Shown: positions 1 to 5,188 of the stretch, in pieces
How positions within the stretch are numbered: position 1 is the stretch's first letter
Layout of the letters: every line of letters begins with the position of its first letter
Source: JAZFSZ01 sp036446455
Lineage (GTDB): Bacteria; Pseudomonadota; Gammaproteobacteria; Acidiferrobacterales; JAJDNE01
Length of the DNA: 8,920 nucleotides
NCBI GenBank assembly: GCA_036446455.1
Contig: JAZFSZ010000075.1
Location: 1-8,920 of the forward strand
Direction: 5' to 3'
Notes under the pieces: generated by a model
What the model saw: only the letters and a program-made list of their open reading frames with translations
What the model was told of the DNA's origin: nothing
Databases searched by the model: none
Position numbers and translations under genes: made by a program

Positions 1-105
1 CACGTGAGATTATTGCAGCTCCTGCCTTCAATACCGGTTTCAGGTATATATGCAGACTCTCATTCAATGGCATTGTGAATATCTGATGTGAAAGGGCGTG
101 TCGGA
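1..105. other. Flank downstream of the epimerase gene, no gene seen
   Basis: These 105 nt follow the stop codon of the minus-strand epimerase. I see no convincing coding frame. I also see no GC-rich stem followed by a T-run in the minus-strand sense, so there is no recognisable intrinsic terminator and the minus-strand transcript may continue past the left edge. A 5-bp inverted repeat (ATACC at 31-35, GGTAT at 43-47) is too short to interpret. Confidence 0.5.
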
Positions 106-1113
106 CTACACATTGTGGTAACTCCGATACCACTCGACAAATCGTCTGATTCCTTCCTCAACAGAAGTGCTTGGCTGATAACCAACATCCCGAACCAGGT
201 CATCCACATCGGCATAAGTGTCCGGAACATCACCCATCTGCAAGGGCAGAAGGTTTTTCTCTGCCTTTTTTCCGAGACAGTCTTCCAGTATTTCGATATA
301 CCGAATCAATTCCACCTGTTGATGGTTACCGATATTGTATAACCGATAAGGTGCTGTGCTTGTTGCCGAGTCGGGCGTATCGCCGGACCAATCCGGATTG
401 GCTTCGGGGTTTTTATCAAGCACACGAACCACGCCTTCAACAATGTCGTCTATATAGGTGAAGTCACGGCGATGATTGCCATAATTAAAAACATCAATCG
501 GCTTGTCGGCGAGTATGTTCCTGGTAAACAGGAACAAAGCCATATCTGGCCGCCCCCATGGACCATAGACCGTAAAGAACCGCAAGCCCGTCGTCGGTAA
601 GCGGTAAAGATGGCTATAGGTATGTGCCATCAGCTCATTCGCTTTTTTGGTTGCTGCATAGAGGCTTACCGGATGGTCCACGTTGTGATGAACCGAAAAT
701 GGCATATTCGTATTGGCGCCATAGACAGAGCTACTTGATGCATAGACCAGGTGTTCGACATTGTTATGGCGACAGCCCTCAAGGATATTTGTAAAACCAA
801 CCAGATTTGTATCCACGTAAGCGTGTGGGTTTTCGAGCGAATAACGCACACCCGCCTGGGCAGCAAGGTTCACAACGCGATGCGGCTGATGCTTGGCGAA
901 AACGTCACTGATTTTCTTGCGGTCTTCGAGGTTAGCTTTGACCTCAATATAATCATCGTATGACTTGTTACGTTCAAGACGAGCCAGTTTCAGGTTAACG
1001 TCATAGTAATCATTGAGATTATCAATGCCGATAACCTCGTCACCCCGTTCCAGCAAGCGCAGCGATAAAGCTGATCCTATGAAACCTGCCGCTCCCGTTA
1101 CCAATACCTTCAT
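106..1113 (-). CDS. UDP-uronate 4-epimerase (UDP-glucuronate epimerase type, NAD-dependent extended SDR)
   Basis: This 335-aa cytoplasmic enzyme is predicted to invert C4 of a UDP-uronic acid (UDP-GlcA to UDP-GalA in the LpsL/CapI family) for polysaccharide precursor supply. Visible features are the NAD-binding TGAAGFIG motif at residues 6-13, an acidic residue (D31) at the end of beta-2, a serine cluster at 126-129, the catalytic YxxxK pair (Y152, K156), and the conserved RFFTVYGPWGRPDMA block at 178-192. The length is normal for the family and the frame is intact. The start is the ATG directly before the Rossmann strand (MKVLVTG). Only a weak AGAGG lies about 12 nt upstream of it, so translation may depend on the upstream gene. 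It lies 61 nt after the dehydrogenase on the same strand, which suggests one operon. Family assignment is firm. The substrate (UDP-GlcA, or the N-acetylated uronic acid its neighbour would make) is not settled by sequence. Confidence 0.93.
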   Translation of the reverse strand: MKVLVTGAAGFIGSALSLRLLERGDEVIGIDNLNDYYDVNLKLARLERNKSYDDYIEVKANLEDRKKISDVFAKHQPHRVVNLAAQAGVRYSLENPHAYVDTNLVGFTNILEGCRHNNVEHLVYASSSSVYGANTNMPFSVHHNVDHPVSLYAATKKANELMAHTYSHLYRLPTTGLRFFTVYGPWGRPDMALFLFTRNILADKPIDVFNYGNHRRDFTYIDDIVEGVVRVLDKNPEANPDWSGDTPDSATSTAPYRLYNIGNHQQVELIRYIEILEDCLGKKAEKNLLPLQMGDVPDTYADVDDLVRDVGYQPSTSVEEGIRRFVEWYRSYHNV

Positions 1114-1174
1114 GTTAGTTAAAACCTCTAAACAGTTTCCTGGATGTTCAAGACAACCAGGTCAAACAAGTTTC

Positions 1175-2452
1175 TTATAAGCGGCCATCCACAGATTCCT
1201 TGGGCAGGATATATTTAACATCAAAAAGAATACAATCCTGTCGACCCAGAGCACGGATGGCCGTGACACCCATTTCGAGAAATTGTTTGTGCCCAACTGC
1301 AACAATTATGGCATCGTATTTGCCTTTCACGGGATCCTGGACAGGAAGAATGCCATACTCGGCTTGTGCTTCTTCCGGATTAACCCAGGGATCATACACA
1401 TCAACGGAGGCGTAATAACTCGCAAACTCATTAATTATATCGATTACCCGAGTGTTGCGCAGGTCAGGGCAATTCTCCTTAAAGGTGAGCCCCATTACCA
1501 GGATGTTTGAATCGACCACATGGATACGCCGTTGGGTCATCAGCTTAACCACACGCTCGGCGACGTAAGCGCCCATGCCGTCATTGATCCTGCGCCCGGC
1601 GAGGATAACTTCCGGGTTGTAACCGATCTCCTGAGCCTTGTAGGTCAGGTAATACGGGTCAACGCTGATGCAGTGACCCCCTACCAGGCCCGGACGGAAG
1701 GGGAGGAAGTTCCACTTGGTACCCGCGGCTTCGAGTACTTCTTTGGTATCAATATCCAGACGATGAAACAGTAGCGCCAGTTCATTTACGAGAGCGATAT
1801 TGAGATCTCGCTGGGTGTTTTCGATGACCTTGGCCGCCTCTGCTACGCGGATGCTGCTGGCCTTGAATGTGCCGGCGGGAATGATGCGACGGTATAGGCT
1901 ATCCACAAATTCAGTTGCTTCGGGGTTTGAGCCTGAAGTGACCTTGGTGATGGTTGTCAGACGGTGTTCCTTGTCTCCGGGATTGATGCGCTCAGGGCTG
2001 TAGCCCACGAAAAAATCCTGATTTAAACGCAGGCCCGATTCCGATTCCAGCAACGGAACGAAGACTTCTTCGGTGGCTCCGGGATAAACTGTCGACTCAT
2101 AGATCACGATGCCATTCGGTTTGAGTGCTTTGCCGATTGTACGGCTGGCCGAGCATATCGGCGATAGATCGGGGCGATTATGGCTGTCCACCGGTGTCGG
2201 TACGGTGACGATAAAAACATTACATTCGGCCAGGCGTGTAACGTCATCGGTAAACTCCAGATGCGGGTTGGCCTTGAGTTCCGCGGGATCAACCTCGAGC
2301 GTACTGTCCTGGCCTGATCGGAGTTCCTCAATACGGGCGCTATTGATATCGAAGCCGATTGTCGACAGTTGCTTACCGAATTCCACCGCTAGAGGAAGTC
2401 CAACATAGCCCATGCCAACAATGGCGATTCGTGCATTATCAGGCGAGTCCAT
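1175..2452 (-). CDS. tviB: UDP-N-acetylglucosamine/galactosamine 6-dehydrogenase (TviB/WbpO-type)
   Basis: This 425-aa cytoplasmic enzyme is predicted to oxidise C6 of a UDP-HexNAc to the uronic acid in two NAD-dependent steps. It belongs to the UDP-glucose/GDP-mannose dehydrogenase superfamily and closely resembles the Vi-antigen enzyme TviB, which has the same length. Features are the NAD-binding GMGYVG at 13-18, VTVPTP at 82-87, YESTVYPG at 118-125, the YSPERINPGD block at 151-160, the catalytic helix with K208 and N212, and GGHCISVDPYYL with the thioester cysteine C261. The C-terminal UDP-binding half carries FKENCPDLRNTR at 324-335. The frame also opens 28 codons further upstream (to 2536). 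I prefer the ATG at 2450-2452 because the homologous region and the expected length begin there. No strong Shine-Dalgarno sequence is present. It is the first gene of the pair with the epimerase. The choice between GlcNAc and GalNAc substrates is inferred and uncertain. Confidence 0.93.
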   Translation of the reverse strand: MDSPDNARIAIVGMGYVGLPLAVEFGKQLSTIGFDINSARIEELRSGQDSTLEVDPAELKANPHLEFTDDVTRLAECNVFIVTVPTPVDSHNRPDLSPICSASRTIGKALKPNGIVIYESTVYPGATEEVFVPLLESESGLRLNQDFFVGYSPERINPGDKEHRLTTITKVTSGSNPEATEFVDSLYRRIIPAGTFKASSIRVAEAAKVIENTQRDLNIALVNELALLFHRLDIDTKEVLEAAGTKWNFLPFRPGLVGGHCISVDPYYLTYKAQEIGYNPEVILAGRRINDGMGAYVAERVVKLMTQRRIHVVDSNILVMGLTFKENCPDLRNTRVIDIINEFASYYASVDVYDPWVNPEEAQAEYGILPVQDPVKGKYDAIIVAVGHKQFLEMGVTAIRALGRQDCILFDVKYILPKESVDGRL

Positions 2453-2516
2453 TCTTTCGGTCTTCTGTCTTTTCAAGATTGAAACGACGGGGAGCTTATC
2501 ACAACATGACCATAAC

Positions 2517-2528
2517 GCTATAAATAGC
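2517..2528 (-). promoter_or_regulatory. Candidate extended -10 within a dyad, for the dehydrogenase operon
   Basis: The plus strand reads GCTATAAATAGC, a dyad with 5-bp arms around AA. On the minus strand the same bases give TGC followed by TATTTA, an extended -10-like element about 70 nt upstream of the dehydrogenase start. No good -35 is visible at 16-18 nt. This is a pattern-based guess. Confidence 0.22.
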
Positions 2529-2532
2529 AATT

Positions 2533-2556
2533 GCACATGGCTTGTGCTTCATGTGC
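2533..2556. promoter_or_regulatory. 7-bp perfect inverted repeat (possible operator)
   Basis: GCACATG at 2533-2539 and CATGTGC at 2550-2556 are perfect inverted copies separated by 10 nt. An overlapping outer pair, TTGCAC (2531-2536) and GTGCAA (2563-2568), repeats the same dyad theme. The site lies 81-104 nt upstream of the dehydrogenase start, next to the candidate -10. It is not followed by a T-run, so a protein-binding site is more likely than a terminator. Function is inferred from position only. Confidence 0.35.
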
Positions 2557-2922
2557 TCGGGCGTGCAAATGGCTGTAAACCCCATCGCGTTGGAATAAAT
2601 CGGAAACTATTATTTAACAACAGCAACCCGAATATCTTCGCATCAGTTTGGTTGGGGGTGAGGACACAAAAAACTGGTGAAACCCGGAGAACTGCAAAAG
2701 CCCCAAATATGCCAATGAGGATGAAAAATAGATAGATTGGAGGGGTGTTACTATATCACATGAAGCTTCGAATATTACTATCAGATATATTTAGGTTTTT
2801 TTACCGATACCGTATGCAAGTACAGATTGAACGGAATATTGCGGGGTATGCCGCGTGCAAAATGGAATTCGCCTTTTTTGAATTACCTGCTACAGTTCGC
2901 CAACTGCTGCAAAAAACAACAA

Positions 2923-2959
2923 ACTACGAATTGTAGTAGCAACGCGGAGGGTAACCGCG
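2923..2959. promoter_or_regulatory. Two adjacent dyads upstream of the sugar transferase
   Basis: ACTACGAATTGTAGT (2923-2937) is a near-perfect palindrome with 5-bp arms. Six nt later, CGCGG (2943-2947) and CCGCG (2955-2959) form a second 5-bp inverted repeat around 7 nt. Both lie 50-86 nt upstream of a TATAAT hexamer, a usual position for regulator sites. The arms are short, so chance occurrence cannot be excluded. Confidence 0.25.
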
Positions 2960-3008
2960 ATTGATGTACAGGGGTGCATCGGAGTCCGGGTGATTTCGGT
3001 CGTACACA

Positions 3009-3014
3009 TATAAT
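3009..3014 (+). promoter_or_regulatory. Candidate -10 box for the sugar transferase gene
   Basis: A perfect TATAAT lies 53 nt before the start codon of the sugar transferase. The hexamer 17 nt upstream (CCGGGT at 2986-2991) does not resemble TTGACA, so this would be an activator-dependent or weak sigma-70 promoter if real. Confidence 0.35.
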
Positions 3015-3052
3015 ACGGTCTGAGGATAGGCCGAAGATAAGTCCAAGGAATT

Positions 3053-3060
3053 GGAAGGGG
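3053..3060 (+). promoter_or_regulatory. Ribosome binding site of the sugar transferase gene
   Basis: The purine tract GGAAGGGG ends 7 nt before the ATG at 3068. It supports that start over any other in-frame codon. Confidence 0.6.
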
Positions 3061-3067
3061 GTGCGGC

Positions 3068-4468
3068 ATGAGAATCCGCGTCTTCCATCACTACGTACAT
3101 GCGCCGATCTGGATACTAGCGCTTATTGAAACCGGTGTATTCTTTGCGTCGATATATGCCGGTGCGCAATTACGCTTCATTGAAGATTATGGTTCTGGAA
3201 TAGCACAACTCGGTCCGTTGTATCCTCGGGCCGTAGTGTTGACGCTCACCATGTTTGTCGTATTGACGAGCATGGGTCTCTACCGCGCCGACATGAAGCT
3301 GGAAGATCGGAGTTACAACTCACTATTTGTAACCAGCTTCGCAATAGGCTTCATCGCTATTACAGCGATATTCTACATCTTTCCCACTCTTTATCTTGGT
3401 CGAGGTGTCTTAGGCATCGCATTTGTTCTTGCGTTTATCGCTAGTGCAACCGTACGTTATATTTTCGTTAAGGCACAGGACAGCGAGATAACGAAAAGAC
3501 GCGTATTGGTTCTTGGTGCCGGTAGCCGGGCCGCTCGTATCGCTGAAATCGCCAACTCAAATACAGGGGATAACCGGTTCCATCTTGTCGGTTTCGCTGC
3601 GTGCGGAGCGCTAGACAACAGTATTGACAAGTCTCTGTTATTACCAAAAGACGCGCCGCTCGTCGCACTGGCGAAGAAACACAATGTGGATGAGATCGTC
3701 GTCGGATTGCGTCAACGGCGAGGTGGTAGTCTGAATATGGACGAACTTCTGGAATGCCGCATGGAAGGAATACGGGTTATAGATCTTTCCAGCTTCTTTG
3801 AAAGAGAGACGGGCAAAGTCCAACTGGACTCACTGAATCCAAGCTGGATGGTGTATTGTGACGGTTTTAGCCGCAGCGATATCCGGAACGTCGTGAAGCG
3901 TATGTTTGATGTAAGCGTGAGCACCGCGCTGTTGGTATTAACTTTGCCGGTGATGATTCTGACCGCTATTATAGTCAAACTCGAAAGCTCAGGGCCTGTA
4001 CTTTACCGACAGCGGCGATTAGGGGAATGTGGTCAGCCGTTCGATGTGCTTAAGTTTCGCAGTATGCGAGCCGACGCCGAGATTGACGGCAAGCCACAAT
4101 GGGCGAAAAAAGATGACAACCGGATAACACGGATAGGTCGGGTAATTCGCAGACTGCGTATTGACGAGCTTCCCCAGCTTTTCAATGTAATCAAGGGCGA
4201 TATGAGTTTTGTCGGGCCACGACCAGAACGGCCGTACTTTGTAAATAAATTTATTAACGACATACCCTACTATCTAACTCGACACTCGGTTAAACCCGGG
4301 ATAACCGGATGGGCGCAGGTTCGTTACCCCTATGGGTCGTCAGTCGAAGATGCCAGGCAAAAGCTGCAATATGATCTGTACTATGCGAAAAACCATACTT
4401 TGTTTCTTGATCTTGTCATTTTGTTTGAAACTGCTCAGGTTGTATTTCTTGGAAAGGGTGTGCGCTAG
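3068..4468 (+). CDS. Undecaprenyl-phosphate hexose-1-phosphate transferase (polyisoprenyl-phosphate initiating sugar transferase)
   Basis: This 466-aa inner-membrane enzyme is predicted to start polysaccharide assembly by moving a sugar-1-phosphate from a UDP-sugar to undecaprenyl phosphate. The N-terminus has about four hydrophobic helices (near residues 13-33, 53-70, 86-105 and 112-132). A Rossmann-like CoA-binding domain follows, with VLVLGAGSRAA at 146-156. The catalytic bacterial sugar transferase domain begins at KRMFDV (277-282) and its re-entrant hydrophobic helix (about 283-304). It carries KFRSMR (329-334), the conserved DE pair in DELPQL (366-371), GDMSFVGPRPERP (377-389), KPGITGWAQV (409-418) and DLYYAKN (436-442). 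The length fits full-size WcaJ/EpsE-like proteins. The N-terminus (RVFHHYV) resembles the EpsB_2 subtype described with exosortase/PEP-CTERM systems, by memory of that family. A good ribosome site precedes the ATG. It stands alone between two long intergenic regions. Which sugar it transfers is unknown. Confidence 0.93.
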   Translation: MRIRVFHHYVHAPIWILALIETGVFFASIYAGAQLRFIEDYGSGIAQLGPLYPRAVVLTLTMFVVLTSMGLYRADMKLEDRSYNSLFVTSFAIGFIAITAIFYIFPTLYLGRGVLGIAFVLAFIASATVRYIFVKAQDSEITKRRVLVLGAGSRAARIAEIANSNTGDNRFHLVGFAACGALDNSIDKSLLLPKDAPLVALAKKHNVDEIVVGLRQRRGGSLNMDELLECRMEGIRVIDLSSFFERETGKVQLDSLNPSWMVYCDGFSRSDIRNVVKRMFDVSVSTALLVLTLPVMILTAIIVKLESSGPVLYRQRRLGECGQPFDVLKFRSMRADAEIDGKPQWAKKDDNRITRIGRVIRRLRIDELPQLFNVIKGDMSFVGPRPERPYFVNKFINDIPYYLTRHSVKPGITGWAQVRYPYGSSVEDARQKLQYDLYYAKNHTLFLDLVILFETAQVVFLGKGVR

Positions 4469-4491
4469 CAAATTGGGCAAGCAATTGCGCC
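4462..4491 (+). other. Imperfect hairpin at the end of the sugar transferase gene
   Basis: GCAAATTG (4468-4475) can pair with CAATTGC (4483-4489) with one bulged A, and flanking GCGC copies could extend the stem. There is no T-run after it, so it is not a canonical intrinsic terminator. It could protect the 3' end or be chance. Confidence 0.2.
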
Positions 4492-4952
4492 ATTCTTCAA
4501 TAGGGGCGGGCCATGAAACGCTGTGTGACTCGCCTGGAGATCGGTTGCCCGCTAGATGGCCACTGTTTAATTCTGTCGAGAACGCTTATTTAATTCTCCA
4601 ATAGTCGACCTGACTCGGTCGCTACCGCTTTTCGAAGCAGGCCTTATCGAGGGCAGGCCGCCTCTATTGCAATGTGGCGTGCCTGAGAAGTCGATACCGG
4701 CAGTTTTACCACTTGCCTTCAATCAGGTGGTGGAAGAAAAGAAACCTCTGGATAAACAGTTGGTTATGGCAAAAACCGCACAAAACAAGGGAAATTTGCA
4801 GTCGACAAAGATACTTTGAATATATAGTAGCTAACGATTATATTCTCCTGGTCGGATATCCCGCGAAGTCGGTGAGCCGATATAACGGTTGCCCGGCTTG
4901 ACCCCGTTGATCTCGATAAATACAGTCAATACTTTATCAATAGGAACAACTC

Positions 4953-4981
4953 GGTATCCCACTGGGAAACATTGGGGTACC
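4953..4981. promoter_or_regulatory. 9-bp stem-loop containing a nested palindrome
   Basis: GGTATCCCA (4953-4961) pairs with TGGGGTACC (4973-4981) over nine positions with one G-T wobble and an 11-nt loop. The alternative palindrome TCCCACTGGGA (4957-4967) overlaps the left arm, so the two foldings exclude each other. No T-run follows. It lies about 150 nt upstream of the candidate export promoter. It could be an operator or an RNA structure. Confidence 0.3.
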
Positions 4982-5101
4982 TACTTTAGTCGGAAAAAAA
5001 TAACATAAGGTCGGTTTTCAAACGTGCAGATTAATTATCAACAATATGTGTTGGTTCCGGACGTACGTTACGTTGTCGCAGTGTGATCAGGTATCATGGT
5101 C

Positions 5102-5129
5102 TCTACGTGTGGCATTGGATCTACGTGTG
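5102..5129 (+). repeat. Duplicated 10-mer TCTACGTGTG, 18-nt period
   Basis: Identical copies occur at 5102-5111 and 5120-5129, ending 4 nt before a candidate extended -10. The 18-nt period is close to two helical turns (about 21 nt) but not equal to it. Tandem half-sites placed over the -35 region are typical of activator or response-regulator binding, which is inferred here. Confidence 0.45.
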
Positions 5130-5130
5130 A

Positions 5131-5141
5131 TGCTATATATT
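5131..5141 (+). promoter_or_regulatory. Candidate extended -10 for the export operon
   Basis: TGC followed by TATATA (5131-5139), or TATATT at 5136-5141, lies about 50 nt upstream of the SLBB gene. The -35 region lacks TTGACA and is instead occupied by the duplicated 10-mer, which would suit an activator-dependent promoter. Confidence 0.3.
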
Positions 5142-5188
5142 GCCGATAGAAGCACTCTGTGATTTATTCAAGGATTTCGTAGAAAGGC

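Larger units (their letters stand above)
2453..3067. other. 615-nt divergent intergenic region
   Basis: This stretch separates the minus-strand dehydrogenase/epimerase operon from the plus-strand sugar transferase, so it should hold both promoters. It looks AT-rich next to the flanking genes. It contains several inverted repeats (2517-2528, 2533-2556, 2923-2937, 2943-2959) and a TATAAT hexamer at 3009-3014. A plus-strand open frame starting with GTG at 2745 (63 codons, ending at 2936) has no recognisable domain and a poorly spaced ribosome site, so I do not call it a gene. No JUMPStart/ops element (GGCGGTAG) was found by eye. Confidence 0.6.
4469..5188. other. 720-nt gene-poor region upstream of the export operon
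   Basis: I see no supported gene here. The longest plus-strand open frame inside it (4571-4819, 82 codons, with only one late in-frame ATG) has no recognisable motif. Another, 4674-4901 (75 codons), is also motif-free and lacks a ribosome site. The right third holds a 9-bp stem-loop (4953-4981), a duplicated 10-mer (5102-5129) and a -10-like sequence, which fits a long regulated leader or promoter region for the export genes. Its length could also reflect a lost gene, but no remnant is identifiable by eye. Confidence 0.55.

Noticed and set aside
31..47. ATACC/GGTAT inverted repeat after the epimerase gene as a terminator
   Set aside because: The stem is only 5 bp and there is no T-run in the transcribed direction.
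2453..2536. 28-codon N-terminal extension of the dehydrogenase
   Set aside because: The homologous region and the usual 425-aa length start at the ATG at 2450-2452. The extension would run into the candidate promoter dyads.
2412..2735. 107-codon plus-strand frame overlapping the dehydrogenase start
   Set aside because: It begins antisense to the dehydrogenase N-terminus, has no recognisable motif and no ribosome site, so it is a shadow frame.
2745..2936. 63-codon plus-strand frame in the divergent intergenic region, GTG start after GGAGGGG
   Set aside because: The purine tract is only about 1 nt from the GTG and about 16 nt from the first ATG. No domain or composition typical of a real protein is visible.
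4571..4819. 82-codon stop-free plus-strand frame between the sugar transferase and the export gene
   Set aside because: It has no early start codon, no ribosome site and no recognisable family, so chance openness is sufficient.
4674..4901. 75-codon plus-strand frame in the same gap
   Set aside because: No ribosome site or known domain. The composition is rich in W, R and Y and looks like random translation.
5082..5099. CRP-like half-site TGTGATCAGGTATCATGG upstream of the export operon
   Set aside because: Only the left half matches TGTGA-N6-TCACA. The right half does not fit.
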